DNA of 64,000 bases from Isoetes taiwanensis (GCA_021234155.1 JAJEKV010000012.1:7902448-7966447); one strand, 5' to 3'; counted from the stretch's first letter, positions 45,661-57,534 are shown. A program made the numbers and translations. The notes: generated by a model not told the origin, from the sequence alone.

Positions 45661-46022
45661 GGAGAGCAGGAAAAGATCCCGGTGATTATGAAATGCTTGC
45701 GGACCGTCCTTTCCTCAGACAAGCTAAGAGTATCCACTATTGGGCTACTGATCAACTGGTTATCACCAATGGTCATTTGAATGCCACTATGGATCTCGAA
45801 ACTGGACAACTCATTGCTATGGAACAAGTTGAACCATCCTTGTCTAACAGTGATTCGACTGATGTACACAATACCTATCAGATACAAGCTCCCGCTACTG
45901 AATTGCCCATGTCGGTTTATCCGGAATATGTTGATCCTTGGGATGACACGAACCTGGATCAAGATCATGCGATAGCCATCTTACTTGATCTTTATCTGGC
46001 GCCTTGTAATCAGGTTAACCTA
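45661..46022 (+). other. Open frame next to the gypsy copy, unassigned
   Basis: An open frame reads 'DPGDYEMLADRPFLRQ' and on to 'YVDPWDDTNLDQDHAIAILL', ending where the duplicated gypsy block begins at 46023. It has protein-like composition but no family was recognised. Its junctions with the antisense fragment (45660) and the gypsy block (46023) are abrupt, so it is probably a captured or truncated piece. Confidence 0.3.
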
Positions 46023-46608
46023 TCCATCCCCTTTGAGGACCCATCTATCTTTGATTGCCTAATTTACTTCTTGCTTTATCCTTTTTCACTGTCAGAGGAG
46101 GCTTCTTAATCAATCAATGCCTTCTATCTGCCTCCCAATCATCCGTTGAGCATCCTTGCCCTCTTCGATACGACTCGTAGCTTTCATCTCCTCTAGGTCT
46201 AAAACCAATTCTTCCCACTATGGTCGTGACCCCTTAGCTCTTTGCCGGAGCTTTGCAGAGATTGCCATGAACCGTGTCCTAAAGAACTCTCCCCGGCACG
46301 CAAACAGAGAACGCCAGGCGCTCACCAGCAATTGCAAGGCTCGTCCCCAACACCATCTCCAAAATCCTCTATGCCCGACGTGGTCCACACACCCAATCAC
46401 AACCGTCCAATATGCCACGTGGCAGTTTGAAAGGCCTAGATGGCCCCAATTATCAGTGTTAGCTATAAGAATATATATAGGTTAGATAAGTACATTTTCT
46501 TTTGCACTTTAAATGTTTTGTTGATGTATTTTTGTCCCACAACTATACCAACAAACACATATCATGCAATAGAACCAATTAAACTAACCGTTCTACTTGT
46601 GGATGCAG

Positions 46609-48440
46609 CTAGAGGCCCAGGATCAGCAGAACAACAACGGCGAGACCGTAGGGAAGAACAGACTCCGCCTAGGCCGCACCCGGCAAGGAACCTGTATGAA
46701 GCATTCGGCCCAATGACTCTTGAGGAAGAAATGTCGCAGATGAGAACGAACCTTGAGCAAATAAAGGCTTTCTTGGCAGCACAAGGAGGAGTTGGCCCAA
46801 ACGACAATGTCCAACTGCCGGAAGCACCACATCAGAAGAAGAGTAAGGACAAGAAGAGGAGCAAGAGAAGGAGGTCCCCCAGCACGGAATCCTCTGACAC
46901 AAGCTCGGATTCCGACTCCGACTCTGACGAAGAGGAAGAGCAGGTGCAGGACCGCAGAGACAGCAGACACAAGGACTCAAAGGCCTCAGATTACCAGAAA
47001 AATGTTGATTTAGCACTTAGCAATGTATGGAAAGCCAGAAAGTTGGAATAGTTCTCGGGAGATAACAGGTCCGGGATGGAAGCAGAGGCATGGTTAGATG
47101 AGATGAGCGAGTATGGCCATGCCTATAGCATGAAGGACAAGGACAAGGGCAGAGTGGCAACAGCCAACCTTAAGGGAGCAGCACGCATTTGGTGGAAGGG
47201 TTATGCCAAGGCCCATGGCTTAAGCAGGGACAGTTACAGGTTCAAAAAGTTTGCTAAGGCTTTTAAGCGCCATTATGTACCGCGAGAACATAAGTCCAAC
47301 ATGATGCAGCAGTTCTACAGGTTGCAGCAAGGCAACAAATCAGTCCAGAAATATACAGAGGAATTCATGAGACTAAGGCTTTATGTGCCAAAGTTGAATG
47401 AAAATCACGCAGTAGAGAGCTATATTGAAGGATTGAATGAGGAGATCCACAAGCTTGTAAGGGCAATAAACCTTAAGACGGTGTCAGAAGCAGAATCCAA
47501 GGCAATTAGCTTGCAAGGAACGGGGCCTTAGAACAACGGGCAGAGGCAGCAGTATTACCAGGATAAAGGCAAGGCAACAGAGAGTTATAGCCCTAGAGCA
47601 GCTAGCCCGGGTCCAGCAAAGGCCCCATATAGTGGCAACTATGGGAAGCAGCAGGAGAAGAAGCAGGTGTCCTTCAAGGACAAGCAAGAAGGATCAAACT
47701 ACTCCAAAGCGGTGCGGTCCTTTTTGCAAGCAATGCCCAAGGAGAAGAGGCAGGAGTGCATAGAGAAACAGCTTTGCTTCAGGTGCTTCCAGCCAGACCA
47801 CAGGACAGCGAACTGCCCCTTCGTCATGAGCGCAACGCTAGCGGAGTTGAGGGGGATGGGACACTCCGTCTGACGACGATGGCGAGGCAGCACGCGACTA
47901 TATTCAGGGCGAGTGTCACATTTTTGTAGATACAGAACAAGCAGAGAATCAGTATAAGCTAATTTCCACAGTAGGAAAGGCCAAGGCCAAGTCTTTCATA
48001 GTCCTGATAGACTCCGGAAGTAGCCACAACTTTGCGTCCCCAAGAATGGTAGAGATGTTGAAGTTGAAACCGTTGAAGTCAAAGCCGAGGCCCGTAGTGT
48101 TAGCAAGTGGAGCAGTAAGACACACGGCAGGCAAGAGGATAAACTTCGACATCGACTTGCCAGGAATTAACATCCAGATGGGGGCAGAAGTAATGGGTAT
48201 CGGGAAGTATGACTTGATCATAGGAATGGAGTATCTTGGACCAGCAGGGGCCATCATTGATTGTGGAAAGCGGAAGGTGACCCTCACAGCGCCTAACGGC
48301 AAGATCATCGAGATCACAGGTAAAGAAGTTGTGCCCATCATGCAGTGTATGTCTAGTAAGCGACTGCTCAAGTGCATAAAGAACGAGCAGGTAGCATAAA
48401 TCTTTAAGCTTGAGAGCGAAGAGCCCGAGTCAGAAGAAAG
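46609..48440 (+). pseudogene. gag and protease, gypsy family 2, copy 1
   Basis: After a plausible acceptor (GGATGCAG, 46601-46608) the frame encodes an acidic/Ser-rich N-terminus and reaches TAG at 47049. It resumes in the same frame with the gag core ('GAARIWWKGYAKAHGLS', 'YTEEFMRLRLYVPK'). A second TAG at 47529 is CAG in copy 2. The zinc knuckle reads C-F-R-C...H...C ('CFRCFQPDHRTANC'). A one-base insertion near 47855 and a 6-base loss near 47925 separate it from the protease ('VLIDSGSSHNFAS', 'YDLIIGMEYLGPAG'). Confidence 0.8.
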
Positions 48441-48517
48441 CAAGGAAGACAAGGTGCTCAACAAGTTGCCCAAGCACATAGCTAAGTTGATCACGGAGTT
48501 CCACGATCCTTTTTCCA

Positions 48518-49908
48518 GATGAGATTAAGCAGCTTCCTCCTTACAGGGGAGTCGAGTGTGAGATAGCACTCGAACCAGGAATGAAGCCGACGAGCAAGGC
48601 TCCATACAGAATGACGATGCAGGAGCTGACGGAGCTAAAGAAGCAATTGCAGGAGTTGCTCGACCTAGGCTTCATTAGACCTAGCGTCTCACCGTTTGGG
48701 GCATCCATTCTTTTTGTGAAGAAAAAGGATGGCAGCTTGAGGATGTGCATAGATTACAGGCAGTTGAACAAGCACACCATCAAGAATAAGTATGCGCTCC
48801 CCAGATCGGATGACTTGATGGATCAACTCCAAGGGGCAAAAGTCTTCTCCAAAATTGACCTAAGGTCGGGCTATCATCAAATCAGGATCAAGGAAGAAGA
48901 CATCCACAAAACCGCCTTCAGAACGCGGTATGGGCACTACGAGTTCACGGTAATGCCTTTCGGCTTATCGAACGCCCCAGCAACATTCATGAGGCTGATG
49001 AACGACATCTTCAGGGAGTTCTTGGATACCTTTGTAATAGTATTCTTTGACGACATTTTGGTCTATAGCAGATCCCTTGAAGAGCACGTACAACACCTAA
49101 GGAGAGTGCTCGAGAAGTTGAGGAGGCACCAGTTGTACGCCAAGTTGTCGAAGTGCCACTTCGCAACAGAGAGGGTGGAATACCTGGGTCATGTGATCTC
49201 AGCAGAAGGAATTCGACGGATCTTGCCAAGATTGAGGCAGTGATACAGTGGCCGGCACCAAAGAATGTCCATGAGATCAGAAGCTTTCTTGGCCTAGCAG
49301 GGTACTACAGGAAGTTTGTGAAGAACTTTGCAAAGATAGCGGCCCTGCTAACAGACTTGACGAGGGCGGAAAAAGTGAAAGATTGGGCAGATCACTGGCA
49401 CAGAAAAGCCCAAGCAGGGTTTGAATTGTTGAAGGAAGCTTTGACAACCGCCCCCGTCTTGACCCTGCCAGACCCAGAGAAGGATAAGCTTGTGGCGACA
49501 GATGCAAGTAAGATAGCCACAGGTGCAGTGCTCATGCAGGAAGAGCGAGTTGCAGCCTATGACTCCAGGAAGATGAACGACGCCGAGACGCGCTACCCGA
49601 CCCATGATCAGGAGTTGTTAGCCATTGTCAGGGCACTAAGAATTTGGAGGCATTATTTGCTGGGGAGGAAGTTTCAGTTAGATACTGATCACCAGAGCCT
49701 TCAATATATTTTCACCCAACCCCTCCTCAACCTAAGGCAAAGGAGGTGGATGGAATTCCTAGAGGAGTATGATTTTGACATAGTGTATAAGCGCGACAAA
49801 CTTAATATTGTTGCAGATGCCCTCTCCAGGAGACCATTCGGGACGAGAACGCATTGTAATGCTATATCAACTCTTTCGAGTGAGTTTGGTAAGAAAATTG
49901 AGGAGATA
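48518..49908 (+). pseudogene. Reverse transcriptase and RNase H, gypsy family 2, copy 1
   Basis: The RT contains '[19 protein letters not shown]', '[13 protein letters not shown]', '[17 protein letters not shown]' and the catalytic 'FFDDILVYS'. A frameshift near 49205 separates it from the connection domain ('[16 protein letters not shown]') and RNase H ('[18 protein letters not shown]', '[12 protein letters not shown]', '[11 protein letters not shown]'). No integrase follows. A second frameshift near 48525 precedes the RT. Confidence 0.88.
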
Positions 49909-50645
49909 TTGATACGAGAACAACAATATCTCGCTATAAGGCAGTCTCCAGTTCTCTCTAACACTGCAGAAGAGTCAAAGATTAGTAGCAAATGCAGTAG
50001 CTCACCGCCCAACCGGGTCATCCAGTGCCAAATACTGGCAAAGTTGTGGAACTATGGCAAGGTTGTGATATCTAGGATGGGGTCGAGAACCATTGGTTGG
50101 AGAGATATCAAGGGGAATCAATGATCAAGCAAAAGGGGCGGACTATTTCGCACAAAAAGGCCATAGATAATATCCATATGATAAGTCCTATAATCTAATT
50201 AAAGGCAAGGAGATATTTTGAGAAAAAGGCAACTGCATGCTAAAAAGGGCTAAAGTCGCAGAGAGGTCTATAAATAGAACCAAAACTTCAGTTGGACATA
50301 TCTCCGAAACCAGAGGTCCGATTGAGACGATCTTTACCTCATTGGAACCGTCTCGGAGTCTAGTTTCCGAATTGGGATCGCACATGTCCTGGTTCATCCG
50401 TATGAGGGAGTAATGGCCGAAAAGGTGACAGGGGATCACAAATTACTGCTACAGCGACTCTGCAGATTTGCAATTATTTTCTGACCCGTGGTCTACGTGG
50501 AGTAGCTATGGATTGAGTCTTTGCTCATGATCTACGTGGAGTAGCCAAACATTGTTTGCCAAGCCAGTTGCCATTTGCACGGTCATAAACTTGTGGACCC
50601 GGTTGGGTGGTTAAAAGTGCTCATCAATGTATTAATCTGTGATAT
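49909..50645 (+). repeat. LTR-like block B, inverted copy of 55617-56360
   Basis: From 'ttgatacgagaacaacaata' to 'tctgtgatat' the block is the reverse complement of 55617-56360 with few differences. It contains 'gtctataaatagaacc' (about 50266), a TATA-like box in this orientation. It abuts the truncated RNase H of the gypsy element directly. Confidence 0.85.
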
Positions 50646-51657
50646 TTTCGTTAGGCATGAGTTTAACAAACTAATACATATGGTGGATTTGTGTTGAATG
50701 AGTGAGTGTTAGTGATGGAATCATGAGAAAATTTGTGCGTGTGTTATCTATGTTGGTTCCATATGACATGGCAAATATGTTGCATTGCATTGTTTAAACT
50801 ACTATCATGTCAAAATTCTTGGCTATAGACAAGATGACTCATAAGAATGAGCATTACATTCTTGTTGTGCATGCCACGCTCCATGAACATGCAGTATGTA
50901 CGGCACGTTCAGAAGACAATCTACCTCACAAATATAGAGTGCAATAAATAAAGACATCCAATAATCGAAATAGAGAAACAAATTGCAGTATAAGCTATAG
51001 ATATTTCCTTTGAAAATGTACCTGCAGACCAAGCAATGGGAAAGTGTGCATCCAGACCAAGCAATGGGAAATACGTATTGCAAATATGCATTGGAAAGTG
51101 CCAAGCTTTAATTGGAACTTTACCTATGGTCGCATGGATTGGCATTGACGCAATTATGATTTATATTAAAAGAAATTTGCTGAAACTGAATCTGCACTAA
51201 GAGATGCAATGGATGGCCTATTACTCTTAGACATTTCTAGAGATAGCACTTTTGACAAAACGATGAAATCTTGCCTCACAAAGTTGTTGGCTCGACAAGC
51301 TATAGAGAAACTATTTAATTTGGATCCTCCTCTTCCACAAACACCAATAGTTAAAAGTACCACGAAGGAAAGTGTTGGAAGTAAATGTTGCATGTCCCTT
51401 TTGTCCAAGATCACTAAAAATGGATGGCATGATTTTATCTATAATTGTTATAGAGTGTATGCAAGCCTCTAGGATGTTGGAGTTGGATTGTTGCATTTGT
51501 ATCTACCAAGAGGACGGAGGGAGGGAGAGGAAAGAATAGTCTGTTTGCACCTCTGAGTTCTTGTCTTTCCAAAATATAGAACGCAAAAAGCAGTATAAAG
51601 AAATGCCATTGTATTAGAATATTTATTGTCTTCTTCACCAATATCTTTCCTCTTATG
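50646..51657. other. Spacer, no gene recognised
   Basis: It contains a short direct repeat, 'gcagaccaagcaatgggaaa' at about 51025 and 51053. An open stretch at 51209-51472 has no recognisable content. Confidence 0.4.
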
Positions 51658-53478
51658 AGTTCCAGCAAAATTATTTAACAGTACAGCTCTTGCTGTTACA
51701 TTCAAAGGATCCAATTTAACAACAAATTGAGCCACACATCTTCCTATATCAATGTTGTGAAGACGTTTGCATGCATCAAGCAGTGTCAACCATAAAACAA
51801 TATCTGGCAGAAAAGGCATTTGGTTCATCAAGTCCTCTGCAACATTCAGCAAACTGGCTCGACAAAGGAGATTAATCAAGCATCCAAAATGCTCCACTGT
51901 TAATGAGGTACCATATTCAATTCCTATGGACATAAAATACTAACATCCTTCAACCATTGACCCAACAATGTTGAAACCTGCCAGAAGACTTGATCAAGAA
52001 TGCTTATAAAAGCAATCTTATCTAACTTCACACCTTTGTGCTGCATTTGTTGATAAAGTTTAAATGCTTCTTTACGATGTCCATTGTGAGCATATGCTGC
52101 AACCATGACAGTCCATGAAATTGAGTTCTTTTCATGCATCTTATTGAATAACTTCTGGGCATCTTCTAGCCTTCTACACTTTGCATACATGTTGATAAGT
52201 CCAGTCACAATGGTAACATCTGAGTGAAGTCCAACATCAACAATGCGGTCATGCATTGTCTGTGCAATATCAGGGTCTCCAAGTTTGGCACAAGCATCAA
52301 GAATAGCAACAAATGTGATTCTGTTTGGCATGATCTCATTCGTATGCATATCCCGTAGAAGTTTTAAAGCTTCCTTGATGCAGGCATGCTGTGAACATGC
52401 TGTTAACAAAGCTGTCCATAGTATTACATCCTTCTGATTAATCTTGTCAAAGACCCTTTGAGCATCCTCCAGTCTCTTAAACCTTCCATACATGTCCACA
52501 AGGGCGGTACCCACTACAAGGTCTGTTTCATATCCAAAATTTATAATCCATGCATGCATGAGCATACCAACAATTAAAGTTGAAGGGTACTGACAGGCAT
52601 CAAGAATGCTAACAAAGGTAATTTTATTTGGAAAAATTCCTTGCTCTTGCATTTGCTAGAAAAGGAGGAACACTTGTTTGGAAAATCCATGATGAGCATA
52701 TGCTGAAATCATTATGGTCCAGAGTACTATATCGCCTTGATATAAGAGACCAAATGTTGTCTTTATACTTTCTAAACTCCTATATCTGCTGTACATGTTA
52801 ATAAGAGCAGTCCTTACAACAACATCTAGATCAAAGCCAGTACATGCAGCAAATGCATGAATGATCTTAGTTACAACGAGGGTAGAATCTGCACATGCAT
52901 CAAGGATGTTGATGAAAGTAACCTTGTCAGGCACTATACCTATGCTTTGTGTGAAGCAATATCCGAAGAGATTCTCTATCCTGTCCATTTTGAGAATATG
53001 CTGCTATCATAGCATTCCATGATAATACATTCTTCTTGCGGACCTTATCAAATGCTCCCAAGCCCTCTTGTACCCGTCCACACTTACCATACATGTTTAC
53101 AAGAGCAGTTCCAACAAAGGCATCATCCTCAAAACCACTGTCAATAATATGACTATGAACCATCTTACCTTCTGAAAACTCCCCCAAGGAAGTACATGCA
53201 TCTAGCACGTTAACAAAGCAGAATTTATTAGGCATAATGCCCTCCTGTTTCATTTCTCTAAACAGTCTGAGAGATTCATGTGCCTGTCCTAGCTTAGCAC
53301 ATGCTGAGATCATAGTTGACCATGAAACAACATTTTTACCCTGGATCTTGCGAAATATACTTTGAGCAGCTTCTAGATGACCACACTTAGCATACATATT
53401 AAGCAAGGCAGTTTCCACAATGACATCTGTTCGGTAACGCCTAAAAAAGAATATGCCCATGGATAAGCTTTCCAACAC
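51658..53478 (-). pseudogene. PPR protein gene (PLS/E type), decayed
   Basis: Tandem pentatricopeptide repeats run from 53478 down, for example 'VETALLNMYAKCGHLEAAQ', 'VVSWSTMISACAKLGQAHES' and 'DVILWTALLTACSQHACIKE', about ten motifs in all, ending in an E-like motif ('FGCLINLLCRASLLNVAED'). Such proteins bind organellar RNA in a base-specific way and direct editing or processing in plastids or mitochondria. Three breaks are visible: a frameshift near 52960, an in-frame TAG at 52656 and a frameshift near 51950. No DYW domain and no convincing targeting peptide was found, so it is a relic. Confidence 0.85.
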
Positions 53479-55088
53479 CTAGATCAGAATGATTTTCAAG
53501 GGCGTTAATGATTGTACTAAAGGTATTATATGCTTCTATATACAGAATTGGACAATGAACTGGACAGTAAACTATTTTTGCCTAAACAAAAGGGAAATAC
53601 AGAGGAAGGAAATGCAGAGCCATGATCCACTATAAGCTGGAAGATGTTGCATGCAAAAGGAAGCCTGGATGCGCTAGTGCGAGCGATGCCCTAAACCGGC
53701 TTTGGAATACAGTCCGGCTGTTCTCCAGCTATTGTTCTTGTGCGCCCATTCAAAAGAGATTACAAGGAAAAAATCGTGATCTAACTGCCTACAATGCAAG
53801 TTATTGAGATTTTTCCTAAATTTTCTTAATCCTGACCTTTCATATGCATTCACCAAAGGCAAATAAATAGAGAGCCAGATTGCAAAATGACACATGTTAA
53901 ACATTAACGAATAAGGCAAGGACTTGAAAATACCTTCTTAAAGTCAGAAGCTCCACTGTCCATTCTAGGAAGAGATAAAGTGATGTTCGAGATAAGCCGA
54001 ATTACAGGGCATCTCAAGACGGGCTTAAGCTTAAGCTCTAAGTCTCTGCTTAAGCTCTAAGTCTCTCTAGCTCAGCCACGTTTAAAGAAAGAATATGCTC
54101 AAGAAAAATGAAAGAAACGGGCTCCAAGAATGCCCTCCAAATCCGAACATATAGCAGGATTTGCCCAAGACTGTGTCCCCTGCCATAAAAAACTTACAAT
54201 AGTCTATAATAGTTCAAGGAAACAGAAAAATCCCTAGAAAAATCCCTTCCGTAGAAGAACTGCTTTACAAATACTTACCTCTGCAAAGAAAAAAACCCGA
54301 TGGCCCAATTTGTTTGCGGATTTGCTGAAGGCATTGTCCTTGTTCTAAAAAACCTATATATGTGAGATGGAAACAAAAAAACAAGAAACCGCTTTACACT
54401 TACCTCTGCAAGAAGAATGATGCTCCAAATCTAGATGATGATTTCCAAGACAGAGCCAAGGTAGAGTTAAGATATAGCCAGATTTGCTAACACGGTGACC
54501 ATTGCCACAAGGACTTGAAACAAAAAGATCAGAAGAGCTACTTCATATTTAGCTTTGCAAGAAGAATAACGTTCCAAATCTGAATGAATGAATAGCGCTC
54601 CAAATCGGCAAGAAGAATAGCACTATGGCGATTTGGGTTAGGAGCCAAAAATGCAAAGCAAGATTAAATATGTGATAACGTACCTATTCCCCACAAAACG
54701 TATAGTGAATAACCGACACAACAGAAGCTGCAAAGTAAAAAACCAAAAAAAATAATGGATCTGCTTTGTTATCACGATGGGATGGCATGACATTGCCCTT
54801 GGAAATCGTCATTTCAAAACTGCAAAGAGAATTCAAGAAAGGAACATGCAGATGAGAAAGTTCGAGACCTGTTTATCCATTTAGCACAATCTTTTCTGAT
54901 GCAAGCAGTTTGGGTTCTTAGGCTTCGCCGGAAGGAGGATGCCATTGCCCCTGTTCATGAAAAAAAAAAAAAAAAAACGGGTTCTCTTCTAACGTGAGAT
55001 AATCAACGATCAAAAAAACTCTAAAAAAATTCAATGCGCAAGATTGCGCACAGACTATCATAAAACGCCTTTATTATTATATATAGAT
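53479..55088. other. Spacer with loosely repeated motifs
   Basis: Words like 'ttacctctgcaagaagaat' and 'gctccaaatc' recur around 54260-54650, as if a short exon or leader had been duplicated several times. An A run lies at 54960-54977. No gene was supported. The part nearest 53500 may be the 5' flank of the PPR relic. Confidence 0.35.
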
Positions 55089-55612
55089 GTTCTTGGATCT
55101 TGTTCTTCAAATAAGATGCTGTTGTTCAGTTGTTTAGCTTCCCATAAACAATGAATCGTATCAAGTGGTATCAGAGCCTACTAATTCTGCATCAATTCCT
55201 CGTTTACATATCCCAGTGCAATGGCTAGATGCTCCAATTTTCGGATTGCCTCCTCCTGGGATCCAGGCATAGAAATTCCCATCTGATTTGCTGATGTATA
55301 AGCCGAGGTGATTGCTTTCCAGTAAATCTCTGCACCAGTACGGCATTAATGGCATCCAATTCTGGACTGACAGATGCAGAGATTTACTGGAAAGTATACA
55401 GCAGCAAATCAGATGGGAATTTCTATGCCTGGATCCCAGGAGGAGGCAATCCGGAAATTGGAGCATCTAGCCATTGCGCTGGGATATGTAAGCGAGGAAT
55501 TGATGCAGAATTAGTAGACTCTAATACCACTTGATATGATTCATTGTTTATGGGAAGCTAAACAACTGAACAACAGCATCTTATTTGAAGAACAAGATCC
55601 AAGAACATTATA
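55089..55612. repeat. Foldback: two retroelement 5' ends head to head
   Basis: The left arm (about 55089-55319) is the reverse complement of the right arm (about 55396-55612), with small differences. Each arm consists of an LTR end ('cttcccataaacaatgaatc'), a tRNA-Met primer site (55166-55178 plus strand; 55517-55529 minus strand) and the start of a coding-like leader. That leader reads 'MASNSGLTDAEIYWK' and 'GNFYAWIPGGGNPEIGASSH' on the plus strand from 55349. A smaller stem (ccagtaaatctctgca / tgcagagatttactgg) lies at the centre. It is the product of an inverted duplication or of two opposed insertions. Confidence 0.8.
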
Positions 55613-55616
55613 TATA

Positions 55617-56360
55617 TCACAGACTAATACATTGATGAGCACGTTTAACCACCCAACCGGGTCCACAAGATTATGACCGTGCAAATGGCAACTGGCTTGG
55701 CAAACAATGTCTGGCTACTCCACGTAGACCATGAGCAAAGACTCAATCCATAGCTACTCCACGTAGACCACGGGTCAGAAAATAATTGCAAATCTGCAGA
55801 GTCGCTGTAGCAGTAATTTGTGACCCTCTGTCACCTTTTCGGCCATTACTCTCTCATACGGATAAACCAGGAGATGTGCCACCCCAATTCGGAAACTAGA
55901 CTCCGAGACGGTTTCAATGAGGTAAAGATCGTCTCAATCGGACCTCTGGTTGCAGAGATATGTCCAACTGAAGTTTCTGAAGTTTCGGTTTTATTTATAG
56001 ACCTCTCTGCGATTTTAGCCTTTTTAGCATGCAGTTGCCTTTTTCTCAAAATATCTCCTTGCCTTTAATTAGATCATAGGACTTATCATATGGATATTAT
56101 CTATGGCCTTTTTGTGCGAAATAGTCCGCCCCTTTTGCTTGATCATTGATTCCCCTTGATATCTCTCCAACCAATGGTTCTCGACCCCATCCTAGATATC
56201 ACAACCTTGCCATAGTTCCACAACTTTGCCAGTATTTGGCACTGGATGACCCGGTTAGGCGGTGAGCTACTGCATTTGCTACTAATCTTTGACTCTTCTG
56301 CAGTGTTAGAGAGAACTGGGGACTGACTTATAGCGAGATATTGTTGTTCTCGTATCAAAT
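55617..56360 (+). repeat. LTR-like block B followed by a primer-binding site
   Basis: The reverse complement of 49909-50645. It ends 'ttctcgtatca', followed within a few bases by TGGTATCAGAGCC, an exact initiator tRNA-Met primer site. This suggests a 5' LTR on the plus strand. The TATA-like box, however, points the other way, so orientation is not certain. Confidence 0.7.
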
Positions 56361-56373
56361 TGGTATCAGAGCC
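56361..56373 (+). other. Primer-binding site (tRNA-iMet)
   Basis: TGGTATCAGAGCC is an exact match to the standard plant retrotransposon primer-binding site. It shares its following bases 'tactaattct' with the site at 55166, so the two elements are related. Confidence 0.85.
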
Positions 56374-56478
56374 TACTAATTCTAGCACAATAGGCTTGAA
56401 CAAGAGTGCATTAGATGTATATTTTTGAAGAGTGGTAATTGTGGTTGCAACACAATAGGCCTGACAAAAATTACATCA

Positions 56479-56650
56479 GTATCGTGGAGATACAATAGTT
56501 TGGTATCGCGGGATACTGTATCGCGGAGATACAATAGTTTGGTATCATGGAGATACTATATCGTGGAGATACAATCAAGTAGTACCGCGGAGGTACGAAA
56601 GATATTAAAGCACCACGGAGGTACAAGGATATATCGTACTGCGGAAGTAC
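56479..56650 (+). repeat. Array of eight small hairpins with conserved loop and covarying stems
   Basis: Units start at 56479, 56503, 56518, 56542, 56558, 56582, 56610 and 56636. Most are 15 bases: a 5-base stem, a loop NNGGA, and the complementary stem. Stems vary together (GTATC/GATAC, GTACC/GGTAC, GTACT/AGTAC), while loops stay GCGGA, GTGGA, ATGGA or ACGGA. Two units have one mismatched pair. The array lies about 105 bases downstream of a tRNA-Met primer site, the position of a retroelement leader, where RNA packaging or translation signals usually sit. Confidence 0.88.
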
Positions 56651-56696
56651 GCGCATATCCATAACTGCTTCTAGAGTTTTGCAGGGATCTAAAATA

Positions 56697-56816
56697 TGGC
56701 AAAGTTGTGGAACTATGGCAAGGTTGTGATATCTAGGATGGGGTCGAGAACCATTGGTTGGAGAGATATCAAGGGGAATCAATGATCAAGCAAAAGGGGC
56801 GGACTATTTCGCACAA
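56697..56816. repeat. Fragment of block B (direct copy of 50038-50156)
   Basis: The 120 bases from 'caaagttgtggaactatggc' to 'gactatttcgcacaa' match 50038-50156 in the same orientation, and therefore match 55617-56360 inverted. It follows the hairpin array. Confidence 0.85.
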
Positions 56817-57261
56817 TAAGTGCGCTGCAAATAGGGGCATTCACAACACAACATTTGATTTAAACAGAATGGTGCTGGATGAGTTGTTCTGCTTTATAGA
56901 CACAGTTAAGCTAAAACATGGAAAGGGCCTTGCTTATAATATCCTAAGAGTTAATTGATGCACTGTTTGAAGTGCAAAGTGCATATCAGGCAAGCAGTGG
57001 ATTACTTTCCATTCTTTCTTAATGACTTCCTGCAAAGCAATGCAAGTCAAGGAACTGCCTGTTGAGCATTGAAAGACATAGCCTTTTTTCTGTCATGATA
57101 TTTCCTGGTATGCTTTTGATATCCCAACAAATATAATTGGAGTGAAATATGCAACTGGATCATCCCCGCTAAGTAAAAGAAATGATAGAAATAAAATAAG
57201 AAATACAAAATACTAAGAAATGCATAATATAGTCTTCGTCTACCTGAAATATATCGCAGAT
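56817..57261. other. Spacer, no gene recognised
   Basis: A short plus-strand open stretch to 56958 reads 'LDELFCFIDTVKLKHGKGLA' but has no recognised family. The remainder is A/T-rich. Confidence 0.35.
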
Positions 57262-57534
57262 ATTGATTATATTGCCATTATATATCTCATTGAAATAAAG
57301 CGCCTGAGTTGGGATTCATCCCCATGAGTTGGCCAGTCTGTTTCACTTATGGCAACCTTTACGTTACCATAGCCAAAGGCTGTTCATCGCTGCAAGCAGA
57401 GCATCCATCTGGGCATCTAACATGTTAGTATAATGGAGAGACCCATCCGGCACAACCATGTGCGAGGCTGCAAAAAGAGCATATTCAAGTGGGATTTGAG
57501 ATGGGTTGCTTGCCCATGCGAAATATGGATACAC
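57262..57534 (-). pseudogene. Glucan endo-1,3-beta-glucosidase (GH17) fragment
   Basis: The minus strand reads 'YPYFAWASNPSQIPLEYALF', then 'GSLHYTNMLDAQMDALLAAM'. After a one-base shift near 57385 it continues 'GYGNVKVAISETDWPTHGDE', covering the GH17 region around the catalytic nucleophile Glu in the SETxWP motif. The family hydrolyses beta-1,3-glucan (callose) in the wall. Only this internal part is present, with a frameshift and Asp where Gly is usual (SETGWP), so it is a decayed fragment. Upstream sequence to 57680 is open but not recognisable as GH17. Confidence 0.75.

Larger units (their letters stand above)
46023..49908 (+). mobile_element. Ty3/gypsy element, family 2, copy 1 (truncated after RNase H)
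   Basis: The block shares about 2.4 kb with 57838-60262 at very high identity, then continues alone through reverse transcriptase and RNase H. It ends abruptly at 49908, where an LTR-like block in other context begins, so integrase is missing. Stops and frameshifts break the frame. It lacks the chromodomain region and is unrelated in sequence to the minus-strand chromovirus at 13-18 kb. Confidence 0.85.

Noticed and set aside
46623-47016. Long antisense frames over gag of gypsy family 2
   Set aside because: They are shadows of the repetitive gag coding sequence and have no protein family features.
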